Positions 1 to 9,937 of a stretch of DNA of 21,458 nt are shown in pieces (position 1 is the first letter of the stretch; the number at the start of each line of letters is the position of its first letter). The position numbers and the translations under genes are program-made. Below the pieces are notes generated by a model. The model saw only the letters and a program-made list of their open reading frames with translations. It was not told the DNA's origin and ran no database searches. The stretch is from Pseudovirgaria hyperparasitica. Taxonomy: Eukaryota; Ascomycota; Dothideomycetes; Acrospermales; Acrospermaceae. The stretch spans positions 6,602 through 28,059 of the forward strand of contig NW_022985593.1 of NCBI RefSeq assembly GCF_010093815.1. The letters are read 5' to 3'.

Positions 1-664
1 ATAGGTTTGGCTGTGTCAAACATATCGAGTGGTGAAGAAGGCAACCAAATGACGGTGTGTTGACCGGTCAGAGACATACGAAGTTATATATTTCGGGGCG
101 AGTAATATGGGGAAGCTACTTCGCAGAAAGCGCCAGATGAGCCCGTAAGTCAAAGGGGCCACGCGAGAATCGTTAAATTTTGAAAAGGATCGTTATGGGG
201 GTGCTTCTGACGGTCGTTCAGAGTATACCAACTCAAAGCTACGGCGCTAATAGCAGAGGTGATACAGAACAGGCAAGATATCTTCGTAGTGTTGGGCGTG
301 GGTTGCTCACTGGTCCGTGAAAAACAAAAGTAGACACAGGGGTCGGGACCTAGCAACGCGTTTCTATTTCTTTACTGTTCGAATTGCGCTACTAGGAAAT
401 TTCATGCTATTCTTCTCTAAAATGACAATAACATGGCTCTCCCACCAGCAGGGGTTACATTTCAAAGATGTGTGGTTGGGCCTACCTGATAATTAACATC
501 TATATTAAATCCTTTATTAAGGATAGCCCAAGGCATCTGTATACCATTTCGCCAAGTAATAATGTAGGACAATTCCACGTGCTATGAGGAGCTCCATGAA
601 GGGCAGTCTCACGATACTGGGGGCTTGCATACTTAGTGCATCAATCTACAGGCAAGTAGCCCAA
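1..664. other. Non-coding stretch, nothing recognised
   Basis: Both strands carry only short open frames with no recognisable domain, no plausible intron-joined exons and no strong repeat. Base composition is mixed with some AT-rich patches. I see no gene or RNA here. Confidence 0.5.
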
Positions 665-734
665 CATACGGCTAAACCGTGGCCCCGACCGCAAAAATCC
701 GTTTTTGCGGTCAGGGCCACGGTTTAGCCGTATG
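665..734. repeat. Near-perfect inverted repeat (fold-back), 33-bp arms, 4-nt loop
   Basis: The left arm (665-697) and right arm (702-734) are reverse complements over 33 bp with a single mismatch, separated by TCCG. The outer ends read CATACGGC and GCCGTATG, so a TA dinucleotide sits two bases inside each end. The arms are GC-rich in a more AT-rich neighbourhood. It resembles a collapsed miniature inverted-repeat element or the joined terminal repeats of a Tc1/mariner-type transposon. A transcript would form a very stable hairpin. No transposase is adjacent, so the transposon reading is inference. Confidence 0.85.
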
Positions 735-1830
735 ATCAAGGTACCTGCATTTACCCTCACCCCCTGGTTCATGCAACAGATATGCAGCACTACTGTCTCG
801 TCCTCCACAGCAGTTGCCTTCTTTCCAGTGATGGGGGATAATGAGTTATACTCCGGAGCTCGTGAATAGGTTCATGGTCAACGACAAACCCAAAACATAA
901 AGACCCCGTATATCTTCGAAATTTACATTAGAGCGGATTATTATTACCTAGCTTAACTCAAAGTGTATAGGAACGCCTTCGCCTACTTGAAAGACACTCT
1001 CATGGGTGGGCTCTTGTTTGAAGTGAAGGTATACATAATTGGCACTACGCATGTAAGTTCACCAAATGCCTTGGTGACGCGGCCGCTCGTACGAAAAAAA
1101 AAGTTGGGATAGCCAACAATTAGGCCCGGTATTGTGTGGCAAGTATCGTATCCCGGGCCGACCTTCTGAAGGCGTTTTCGGAGTAGTCTTTCCTGGCTCC
1201 TCGTCTCCTGAACTGGCTTCAATGTCATATTGATTGGACCAGGCGTGACTAGAAACAGTGCGGTTTGTTGGTTGTGCTTCGCACACTGCTTTATCTCGTC
1301 AATTCACTAGTTACATTCAAAGAGGACTGTAAGGATGACAAGCGCCGCATTGTATTTCTCTTGATCGAGATAATGTGTAGCGGCTGGAGAGACATGTTGG
1401 ATTCAAGAAGGCACCGAAATGGCGGTATACTAATCGGTGGGTGGCTTATATAGCTCCAGGTCCGGGTACGGTCCATGATGCATGACACGGTCGAAGCGAT
1501 TGCATATCCAACATCTGACTACAGGTCGTCATCGGAAATCGTCACAGGTGATAATCTTTTATTGCCGTGCCGAGCAAGGACCAAACACAGGGATCGATGA
1601 AACTATCCATTGATGAGCAGTAGCATAACTTTGAGCCAGCCGCCTCGGCTTATGCTCCTAGTGGTATTGACGCAGCCTTGATATCTTGATGTAGAGCGCT
1701 TCCAGGTCCCATACATCGAAGCAATCCATCCAACGAGACCAGCATGGATGTTGGGTTCCGATCCCCACCCACGCTGGGATTCTCTGGTCGAAAATGACAT
1801 ATCTTGAGTCGGAATGCCAGGTTGGGAGGC
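735..1830. other. Non-coding stretch, no gene supported
   Basis: Short open frames occur on both strands, the longest under about 100 codons, without recognisable motifs or credible splice structure. A minus-strand frame at 1658-1933 is the longest and overlaps the direct repeat that starts near 1831; I could not assign it to any family. Confidence 0.4.
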
Positions 1831-1932
1831 AGGAGGACTCACTTTTGATCCCGTATACGACGATCAGTAGTGCCAGTGCTGCTTCGTCGCACACCAGCCG
1901 CCAGTCTGCGAGTCTATCAAGGGTCAAGACCA
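1831..1932. repeat. Diverged direct repeat, copy A
   Basis: This segment matches 2363-2493 in the same orientation. Shared blocks in order are a GGAGGACT block, CTTTTGATCCCGTATA followed by a GAC-like block, TCGCACACCAGC, and AGTCTATCA(A/G)GGGTCAAGACCA. Copy A lacks about 27 nt between the last two blocks that copy B has. The ordered matches with gaps indicate two decayed copies of one repetitive element rather than chance. Confidence 0.75.
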
Positions 1933-2026
1933 CAGCGTGGTTTCAGGCATGCTCTGGCGCGGGGCGTAGCTGATGGACAGTCTACAGGATCCCTGCTCCA
2001 CTGGGCAATCGGAGTGCTGGTCCGGC

Positions 2027-2068
2027 AAGGAGTGTCCTGGCAACAATACTGTGAGGAAGACACTCCTT
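2027..2068. repeat. Short inverted repeat, 10-bp arms
   Basis: AAGGAGTGTC (2027-2036) and GACACTCCTT (2059-2068) are exact reverse complements. The pairing can be extended outward into CCGG sequences with one bulged base. It lies immediately left of the stronger hairpin at 2084-2128 and is probably part of the same decayed structured element. Confidence 0.6.
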
Positions 2069-2083
2069 CCGGTTCCCTTGTTT

Positions 2084-2128
2084 GTAAAGCCGCTCTTGGC
2101 AACATACTGTTGCCAAGAGCGGCTTTAC
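2084..2128. repeat. Perfect inverted repeat, 21-bp arms, 3-nt loop
   Basis: The arms 2084-2104 and 2108-2128 are exact reverse complements around TAC. The arm contains CCGCTCTTGGCAACA. It lies between the two direct-repeat copies at 1831-1932 and 2363-2493. The perfection of the arms contrasts with the divergence of the flanking direct repeats, suggesting a recent fold-back or insertion event. Confidence 0.85.
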
Positions 2129-2362
2129 CCCGGGCTAGCATGTCTGTACGATCGCAGGATCATATCGCACTACACCATATATAGCTTAGATAATCCTTTT
2201 CGACCCACATGTTAGTTGGAGGGAGCATGACCGCGCCTCAGAAGCAGAACATGTATGAATACTACAGCGACAAGTTTCTACTGCCTTCGTGCTATCTGTA
2301 TACATAGCAATCGGGCCCAGGAATTTGGGAAGGAGGGTAAGGTTCCGGGACCCTCCTCGAGC

Positions 2363-2493
2363 GGGAGGACTTGCTTTTGATCCCGTATATGACCAAATCA
2401 GATCAATAGCCTGTCCGTGCCGCGTTGTCGCACACCAGCGGGCAATAATATGCTGCGTGCGCCCTGTGAGGAAGTCTATCAGGGGTCAAGACC
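2363..2493. repeat. Diverged direct repeat, copy B
   Basis: This is the second and longer copy of the element at 1831-1932, in the same orientation, with an extra block of about 27 nt after the TCGCACACCAGC motif. Its CTGTGAGGAAG stretch also occurs at about 2049-2059 next to the hairpins, so the whole 1831-2493 region may be one rearranged repeat cluster. No coding capacity is evident. Confidence 0.75.
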
Positions 2494-2785
2494 AATGTAC
2501 CGGCGTTACAGATCGAACCATTCTGGAAATCTGAATAGGAGGTCGACATTGGAGTACAAGCGCAAGCAATCACAGTGTGATTGCGCAGGGGTGGGAGTCG
2601 GAACGAGACCTGGGGTCCCATTCTAAGCTCTCATGTTAGGTGTTCCATATCGTGTGTTTGATATCTTATGTAATAGTGAAGGATACTCACGCATGGATTG
2701 TACCAAAAATATTCGTTACCTTTAGACCTGTCTAAGCATCCCTCATCTACTCGTCAAAATCACTAGCAAGACTTCGCAACACGAT
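2494..2785. promoter_or_regulatory. Upstream region of the Zn2Cys6 gene
   Basis: About 290 nt without a credible gene separate the repeat cluster from the start codon at 2786. Pyrimidine-rich and AT-rich segments precede the ATG, but I see no specific binding site that I can defend. Assignment as promoter is by position only. Confidence 0.3.
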
Positions 2786-5049
2786 ATGAGCTCCCGTGGC
2801 TCAATCGATGATGGCTGTGGTGGCGAGGATGCTTCTACTCCACTCCTCCCTCGATTGCTCCCGGCTTTGGGGGGTCATGGAAGTCGAGGTCCCAGCATTC
2901 GACTCTCGTCTGCACCGCCCAAGAGGATAGGAAACTCTATGGCGTGCGGCCCCTGTAAAGCCAGGAAGTTGCGGGTATGTTTCCATCGAGCTTTGACGAC
3001 GGACGCCTCTAATATGTGAGGCGGGTGCTAGTGCGATGGAATTCGGCCAGTGTGTACAAGATGCCAGAAGAAGAACACCGGTTGTCAGTATGAGTTGCGA
3101 GCCGGTGTTTCTCGTCAAGTCGCCTTGAAGAACTTTAAAGATGATCTGAAGCGTGAGAACGCCGACTTGAGAGAGCTTGTATTACTCCTGAAGACGAAGA
3201 GTGAAGATGAAGCAAAAGCAATACTCAATATGATCAGATCCCACGACGATCCTGTCAGCGTTATCGAGAAGCTTCGACAACATAAACTGCCTCTCGCTTG
3301 GTCCGACACGCCGAGCCAGGACTCTGATAAGGCTGACGAGAAAGTCATCAAGAGTGCGACCCAGGTCCCTGCCCAGCCGTGGACAAGTGTGGCGACCGAC
3401 GAAGTGGTCTCGGAGCTGATCACTGCCTGGTTCGCTTGGGAAGACACGACACTGTTTTCGTATATCACACTAGATCTTTTCGTAGCAGACATGAAAGCAA
3501 GCGATCCAGAGCGTGCGACATTTTGCTCTCCGTTCCTCGTCAACGCCATCTGTGCTGCCAAAGCCATCAGTTGCATCGCACGAGCTCATAGAATGAGAAG
3601 TGTCCACAAGGCCTTCAAGTCCATGGACAAGCCTGCCGCAGACGCAACGTCTGAAAGCACATGGGAGCTAAGCGAACGATTCCTCGCCGCTGCGAAGGAG
3701 CACTTGGAGCTTCAGTGCGGACGGGCTTCGCTTCCTACCATCCACGGACTGTATTGCCTTTTTCAGCACGCATCTATCTCAGGAGTAGATCGGGCAGGCT
3801 CGTTCTATCGACTTGCTGCGATCGACATGTTAAGCCGTCTCAACCTCACAAAGGTATACAGAAGCTTAAGAGACGACGTACCATCACATTTCAGGCGAAA
3901 GCAGGCTATATCACGAACCCTGTGGGCAGTCTGTAATGTCGAAAGGTATGTCAAAGCTACTATGCCGTACCCGATCCATCACAATAAATATGTTGTTACG
4001 GTTTCTGGTATTGAAGACATGTTAACATCATTCCGAAATAGTCTTGCTGCATCGCTGTACCTGAAGCCCACCCTATTTCCGGCACCACCAATTCCTCCCT
4101 ACTTTCGAGAGCCTCCTCTTACATCTTCAAAAACGGAGGTCGAGGAATTTGACTTCCTGGGCTCCCCATTTTCTCCCAAGAGTTCACAACCGCCCGTGGT
4201 ACGAGGCGCACAATATGCACTATGCGAGGTCTCAATCATCATGAATGAGGTCGTATGCTACAACCACACCACCCGCGAGTGCCCAAGTGGTGATGCTGTA
4301 GATATCGACATCCGTAAGGATCTCTACCGCCGGCTCACAGATCTTGAAAGGTCCTGGCTAAGCTGGCTCAGACACGACGCTGAAGTCACCCCGCAAACTT
4401 TCGTCTTGGGGTAAGCGAGCACCTGCATTACTACAACAGCCTATTAACATTCCCTAGCTTCTTTGTGAACATCGTCGCCTACAACATCCTCCGTCCGTTA
4501 TACAACGTCCACCCTGATACAGGCTTCGAACCCTCACTGCCTCCAGGCTCGATGAGAGGCCCGCTAGGGTACGGGTCCACAGCACAGTCGTTCATCCTCA
4601 AACATGCCGCCATCGACGTCAAACTAATGGAGACGCTCGAGAAGCGCTGGCCATACAACATCCACCCCTTCACATCTTTTTTCCTCGCCGCACCGTACAA
4701 CTGCGCCGCGACTCTGATCTCCCTCCTTCACATCCCCGTTGCACAGAATCTTTTCACCCGAGCCGTCTGCAATCTCCGCCTGCTCAAATCAGGTCTAACT
4801 TGTGTCAAGTTAATCCTCGGCGGCCTGCTGGTCGTAGCACAGTCCGTCGGCCAGCAAATCCCATCCGAAGCACAGGGCACCTTCGACGGCGTGGAGGAAG
4901 CTTGCAGGCTGGAGAGCAAAGACATTGCTGTGTCGTTCCGCGCTCCTCAGGACGAAGCGTTGGTCAAGTTGTTGGCTATCAGCGAGAGTGAGAATCTTGA
5001 CATGGTTGGCGAGGTAGAAAACATGGGGATGCATGCTATCGCTGTATAA
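2786..5049 (+). CDS. Zn(II)2Cys6 fungal-specific transcription factor, three exons
   Basis: Exons are 2786-2974, 3032-4410 and 4458-5049, joined by introns 2975-3031 (GTATGT...CTAG, 57 nt, phase 0) and 4411-4457 (GTAAGC...CCTAG, 47 nt). The product is about 719 residues. The binuclear zinc cluster has cysteines at residues 54, 57, 64, 71, 74 and 81 (CX2CX6CX6CX2CX6C), and the first intron splits it between R63 and C64. A lysine/glutamate-rich segment at about residues 97-120 looks like a linker and coiled-coil dimerisation element; this arrangement recalls NirA/Nit-4-type regulators. The remaining part fits the fungal middle-homology region, with exon 3 resuming in frame at GFFVNIVAYNILRPLY. 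Such proteins are nuclear DNA-binding regulators; the target pathway cannot be inferred because no biosynthetic or catabolic genes lie next to it. No stops or frameshifts, so probably functional. Confidence 0.9.
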
Positions 5050-5398
5050 GAGCGTGAGCCTGAAGGGGAGGGATGGTGCGAAATGATGTGATACACCCGG
5101 CTTTATAGTCCTGGAATCTGGGAGAGCTGGAAGATTTGCTTTGCTTAACACTCACACAGATAAAATTTCGGACTGCGTGTTGGCCTAACGAAATGAGATA
5201 TGCCTATTAAATTATGAAATTCATGCTTGAGAATCCTGATGGAGATATGCGCCGTGCAGGCTGTGACTCTGGTCGTTCTCAGGGGCTGCAGTACAGCACG
5301 TGACGAACAGCCAGTTCTCGACTTTGCCAGACGCTTGCGCGCTCTCCTCCACCTACTTTCATGACCTTCTCCCTCCTACCACACCATACCGACGTAAG
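5050..5398. other. Intergenic region between the Zn2Cys6 gene and the CXC-SET gene
   Basis: About 350 nt with no supported gene. An open frame from 5300 runs into the CXC-SET frame but lacks an ATG until 5399, so it may be 5' leader or the remnant of a lost upstream exon. No specific regulatory site recognised. Confidence 0.4.
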
Positions 5399-6688
5399 AT
5401 GCCTGGTCGACCAGTAAGTGCTCCTGTGTTCAATCGAAAACATAAACAAGCCGCATATGCCGGTTATAGAGCGCCTAAGAAATATAAGTCGTGGGAGCCA
5501 TGCAACCATAGCGGCGCCTGCACCAGCTGCGTGTGCGCTATAAACAAGACGACATGCGAAGCCTCTTGTCGCTGCGCTGGGAACTGTCCTCGCCAGAGGG
5601 GGGGATGCAAGTGCGAGGGCGAATGCGTGTGGGAGGCCTGCTCGTGCTCGTCCGACTCATCGCAATGCACAACAGCATGTGCATGCGACGGAAGATGTGC
5701 GATCTTCCACCCAATGCCGTACATACTCTTTGTCGGGCTATCTAAACACGGGTTCGGATGCTTCGCTCTCCAGCCGGTTCCTGCTGGTACGATTCTTGCC
5801 GAATACGAGGGCTACCTTCGCCCGATCAGCGACGAGCCAGGGACGGTCACCCTGCTAGAAATGAGTACATGTATAGTCTACACCTTTGGAGGCTCGATTA
5901 ATGAGACTGATCTGATCTGGTAGCACATTGCATTCAGGGCGTTTCAGGGACTCCTGCGTTTCACATGAATCACAGCACGAAGCCTAATGCCTCTTTCTTG
6001 CAATGTAGAGCTAATTCCCGCCAATGGATACCAGTTATACAAACGAAGAAGCGCATGTCGCTGGGGGATGAAGTGCGACTTACCTATTCGTGAGCTGCCT
6101 ATCTTCTTCTTTACTCTTAGTGCTTACTAGGCCCTAGATGTGGGAATCTTGTTTTCGAACCGCAGCCAGAGTTTGCGACAAGGCCGCCGACTGGAGTGTA
6201 CTGTCAGCGCAATCAGACCGAGCTACGCGGCGGCGATATCATTCCAGTCAAGCTGCCGGCGTTGGGTGGCCTCTGGTATGGGCAGGTGTCTGGGTTCAGT
6301 GTGTTAAGCACGTCCGAACGCACCGCATCGGCGTCGGATTTTGTTGAAGTGCGATGGCTCTACGCGAAGGACGATCTCCCGGAGACTCTAATCGGGCGTC
6401 CCGCAACCACGTGTGGCACAATATTCGGGTAAAGTGACAGTACGCCAGAAGCGGAGTAGACAGGGCTCTAACCCACTCAAGAGGCAGCCGACCGCGAAGA
6501 GAGCAAGGCAGGCCAGCACCAAGAAGAGCGTATCTGAGCCTCTGGAAACATCCGAAGCAGCTTATGCGTGCGCTGACTCGGATACCGTCGCAGTAGCACG
6601 TCTAAAGCGAAGTAGACCGGATGCAGACTCACTCGAGAAGGAGCTGACGGCGAAGAGAGCAAGGAGGACGCCGAGGCCGCGAGATTAG
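5399..6688 (+). pseudogene. Enhancer-of-zeste/KMT6-like CXC-SET protein with BAH-like C-terminus, interrupted frame
   Basis: From ATG 5399 a cysteine-rich CXC (pre-SET) region covers residues 35-100 with 17 cysteines, starting WEPCNHSGAC as in E(z)-family histone H3K27 methyltransferases. A SET domain follows: SKHGFGCF (SAM-binding GxG-like), AEYEG, then after a break FHMNHSTKPNASF (pseudoknot NHS) and GDEVRLTYS. A clear intron at 6090-6137 (GTGAGC...CCTAG) joins TYS to CGNLVFEP. Next comes a stretch including GLWYGQVSGF and VEVRWLYAKDDLP that looks like a BAH domain, then a basic tail. Problems: the SET frame meets TAG at 5921-5923 and must change frame before 5965; a TAA at 6430 is bypassed only by removing one G from 6427-6429, which restores the tail to 6688. 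A 77-nt GT-AG intron (5871-5947) would restore frame but excise conserved SET residues. The N-terminal SANT and partner-binding parts of PRC2 catalytic subunits are absent. Decayed paralogue is likelier than an active enzyme. Confidence 0.7.
6448..6668 (+). repeat. Two-unit direct repeat encoding a basic KRSR/TAKRAR tail
   Basis: The segments 6448-6512 and 6604-6668 are similar, offset by 156 nt (52 codons). In the frame ending at 6688 they encode QKRSRQGSNPLKRQPTAKRA and LKRSRPDADSLEKELTAKRA. The nucleotide core GCGAAGAGAGCAAGG is identical in both. The TAKRAR motifs look like nuclear localisation or DNA-contacting basic patches. Conservation of the frame between units suggests this tail was once translated, probably as the C-terminus of the CXC-SET gene. 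Confidence 0.7.
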
Positions 6689-7518
6689 AGAGCCGAGAGC
6701 TTAACGGAGATTTGCATGAATTTGGCTGTCATGGACTGACTAATCAATAACGGAACGGGTCGTGCCATTTTGCGCCACCCCGCAATCGCCAGCCTTAACT
6801 TTTTTAAATATTAATGTCAATTAAGAGAAATAGTTTTCATCTTGAACAGTGGACTCTCGAGCTGCTCAATAGCGTTAGGGTTTCAGGCCCTACCGCGAGT
6901 GTCGAAACTTGTAATTAATGAAATGGTTACATCTAAAAGCGTCGACCGGTGCTTAGGATAGCGGTGGGGCTATATCGAACCCGGCGTCGATTCCCATGAC
7001 AGTTCTCGTGATCTACGATAGTCTTTGAAGTTAGTAAATACAAGAAGCGTGAATCTATTAGTCTAACGCATCTGGATTGGTAGGATAAGGTGACTCCTGG
7101 GATACCAGCGGATTGTAGACTCTTAGACGAGCGTACATTCCGTGGCTGCGAGCCGCATTCGTTTGGTTTCATGTCTGCCTATGATGCGCAAACTCCGGCT
7201 TATTAGAGGATGGAGTAGGATAAATGACCCTACCACGGACGGAGACGATTGAGTGACTTCGCGTAAACCATGACATATGACGTCTCAGGATCGAATATTT
7301 TAATCGAACTGTGAAGTTGTGTGTGACTATAATAATAATAGTATTCCACGACCTAAATTCAAGAGCTAGCTATGACGACCTGCGCCTAGTATTAAAGATA
7401 GGCTAATTTTAAACCTAAAGATCTTCATCTATATCTCTATTACAACTAGAGAAGTCTTTCCATAGAAGAAAGCCACATTTACTCTTCACTAACACATTTA
7501 ACACAGACTGTAGCTCAA
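6689..7518. other. Non-coding gap, nothing recognised
   Basis: About 830 nt with no supported gene on either strand. It includes a short AAT-type microsatellite near 7329-7342 and AT-rich segments just before the dynamin start codon at 7519, which may be promoter sequence. A single TTAGGG near 6874 is not a telomere array. Confidence 0.5.
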
Positions 7519-9694
7519 ATGGGAAATTTGGACCTTAATTCTACGGAATCCCTCGAGGGTTTACAAAGCGATGAACAGAGGCGAGTCCTTGATACTGTGA
7601 CCCAAGTCCGCAAATGCGGCCTTGATAGTATCCTTGCGTTACCTCAGCTGGTTGTCTGTGGCGACCAGTCTGCCGGAAAAAGTTCGGTTCTTGAAGCTCT
7701 CACCGAGATACCTGTCCCACGTAATGATGAGTTATGTACACGATTTGCAACGGAAATAATCATGCGTCGCTCCGCACAGGAGTCTCTTACCGTCAAAGTA
7801 ATCCCTGACGCCGCACAACAATTACCAGGTCTCATAGACAATACTATGCAAGTCATGGGGATTACTACCACACAAGTATCCTCGCCTGCATTCGCCCGGG
7901 ATGTCCTGAGTATCGAGATTGAAGGTCCCTCCAGGCCCCAACTTACAATGGTGGATCTTCCATGACTCATTCAAAACGAGAAAAAGGGAGTTACCAACGC
8001 GGATATCGAGCTTGTCAAAGAAATCACCGATCATTACATATCGCAGACACGAACGATCTGTTTAGCGGTTGTATCCGCTACGAATGACTACGCAAATCAA
8101 GGAATTCTGACAAAGGTCAGGAAAGTTGATCCAGAAGGGGAGCGGACCCTAGACATTATCACCAAACCCGACAGTCTCTCAAGTGGCTCGGGTGGTGAGA
8201 TGGCTTACATTAGATTGGCACGAAACGAAGACATTTTCTTCAAGCTTGGATTGCACGTGATCAAGAACAGGAGTTTTGAGGAGGGAGATTGTAGTTTCGT
8301 GGAGCGAAACGCGTCTGAACCATCCATTTTCCGGAGCTCGAATTCCAAGAGCTTGGAAAAAGAGACAGTGGGTGTCAACGCACTGAGGGACCGTTTGAGT
8401 CAGCTTCTATTCAAACACGTCAAGCAAGAGCTTCCGAGGCTTTACAATGATCTACAAGTGGCTCTAAAAGAATCAAAGTATAGATTAGTTTTGCTTGGGC
8501 AGCAGAGAGCAACGCCTGCACAATGCAGAGCATACCTGATGCGACTTAGCCTTGACTTCCATCAAGTCTGCTTAGCCACAAACAAAGGACATTATGAGGG
8601 CATATATTTTGATGGCCCAATCAGCGATGAGTTCACTTCCAAATCGGAGCCCTGAGTACGTAGGCTACGGGCTCTGATTCAGAAATCGAACATAGTTCTC
8701 GAATTGGATGGATCAGAAAGGACATACGTACGACATGGACATTTCCAACGATGACATCGAGTCAGACTATGGACAACTTCCCCCAGCTTCTGACTCTGGA
8801 GATGTTGTCCCACTCTCTAGGGCGCAGGCGCTAGAATGGGTGAAAAGGCTTGTTGAAAGGAATGGGGGTCGAGAACTGCAAGGTAATTTCAACCCCCTGG
8901 TCATCGGAGAGCTTTTCTGGGATCAGTCAAGAAAATGGAGTAATATGGCCCTTACACACACGGAGGACATCTCGGAAATCTGCCGAACATTTCTATCGGA
9001 CTTGCTTCAGCATATGTGCCCAGTGGATGTACGCAGTCGCCTCTGGGCATCGCATTTTGAGGAATCCCTGAAACAAATGATGGATAACTCAAGGAAGGAA
9101 CTCGACCTGCTCATCGAAGATCTCAAAGGCTTTCCAATGAATTACAATCATTACTATACGGACACGATCTATAAGCGGAGACTGGAACGAGATCGTAAAC
9201 TTCTGGCTGCAAGCATTGACAAGGCATCAGAACACAAAAGATTGCCTGAATGCCAATCGCACCATACATCGACAAAAGTAGATATCGCCAATGTCTTCGA
9301 GAATTTTCTCCGGGCTAAAAGCATGGACATGGATAGTCATGCATGCGAAGAAGCGATCGATGGAGTTATCGCCATCTACAAGGTCTGTAAAGCTCTGTAA
9401 AGCTCTGTATTGCCATTGCGCGTGTATACTCACATGTTATTCCACTCTCGGGTATTAAAAAAGCAATTCGTCGCAAACTTAACCGTATAGGTTATAGAAC
9501 GTCATATCGTTCGTGGGGTGAAGAATATTTTCTCGCCTATGACGATCAGCGGCCTCAACGCAGGGGAACTTCAGGAGCTGGCATCTGAACCAACATCGGT
9601 CAAACGACAGAGGGAATTTTTTGTTGACCGTATGGATAACTTAACGGAAGGGAACGCTATTCTACGGCGAGTCATGCGAGGGTCATCTGGATGA
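7519..9694 (+). pseudogene. Dynamin-like large GTPase, pseudogene
   Basis: The frame from ATG 7519 shows a fungal dynamin-family GTPase: G1 P-loop GDQSAGKSS at residues 48-56, a switch-I threonine region (LCTRFATE), G3 at TMVDLP, and G4 TKPD at 8164-8172, followed by KNRSFEE and the middle domain (NFNPLVIGELFWDQSRKW). The glycine of the G3 DLPG motif is replaced by a TGA stop at 7963-7965 (a GGA to TGA change fits). Further lesions are TGA at 8653-8655, a frameshift near 8691-8696 (the frame resumes as SNWMDQKGHTYDM), and a TAG at 9488-9490 in the GED-like region (LTV-stop-VIERHIV). The TAA at 9398 may lie in an intron (9383-9463, 81 nt, weak donor GTCTGT). Similarity ends at TGA 9692-9694. 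Intact relatives are membrane-remodelling GTPases; their many fungal copies often lie in accessory regions. Near-full length but dead as read. Confidence 0.85.
9384..9409 (+). repeat. Short tandem repeat, 10-nt unit, about 2.6 copies
   Basis: The unit TCTGTAAAGC is repeated perfectly two and a half times. It lies at the putative donor end of the last dynamin intron and creates an in-frame TAA at 9398. Replication slippage after loss of selection is a simple explanation. Confidence 0.8.
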
Positions 9695-9937
9695 TTTTGT
9701 CAGTTTATTCAGGAGTAAGCGGGCGACGCACATTCTGACACGCTGGCATGCATGGTCAGCCTTCTATAAATATAACAGCTTGTGACTCTGCTCGAATCTC
9801 GCCGCAGGAGCAAAAATCCGTTCTCAGTTGATTCCATCAGAGACTCTCTAGATCAGACTCCACATTTGCCGTATTCATCGGGAAGTCCCATTCGAAGCTA
9901 TCTGGTCAGAATCGACAGTTCCTTACTAGCTTCCAAG

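Noticed and set aside
1658-1933. Minus-strand 91-codon open frame
   Set aside because: It overlaps the direct repeat and has no family resemblance or gene context I can defend.
3115-3576. Minus-strand 153-codon open frame
   Set aside because: It is antisense to exon 2 of the Zn2Cys6 gene and has no domain.
6429-6487. Possible intron GTAAAG...CTAAC...GGCAG at the end of the SET gene
   Set aside because: The splice signals and branch site look good, but the join leads to a frame that stops soon and abandons the conserved KRSR/TAKRAR repeats; a single-G frameshift explains the data better.
6868-6895. TTAGGG followed by CCCTA, possible telomere-like sequence
   Set aside because: Only one TTAGGG and one partial complement occur; no array, so chance is sufficient.
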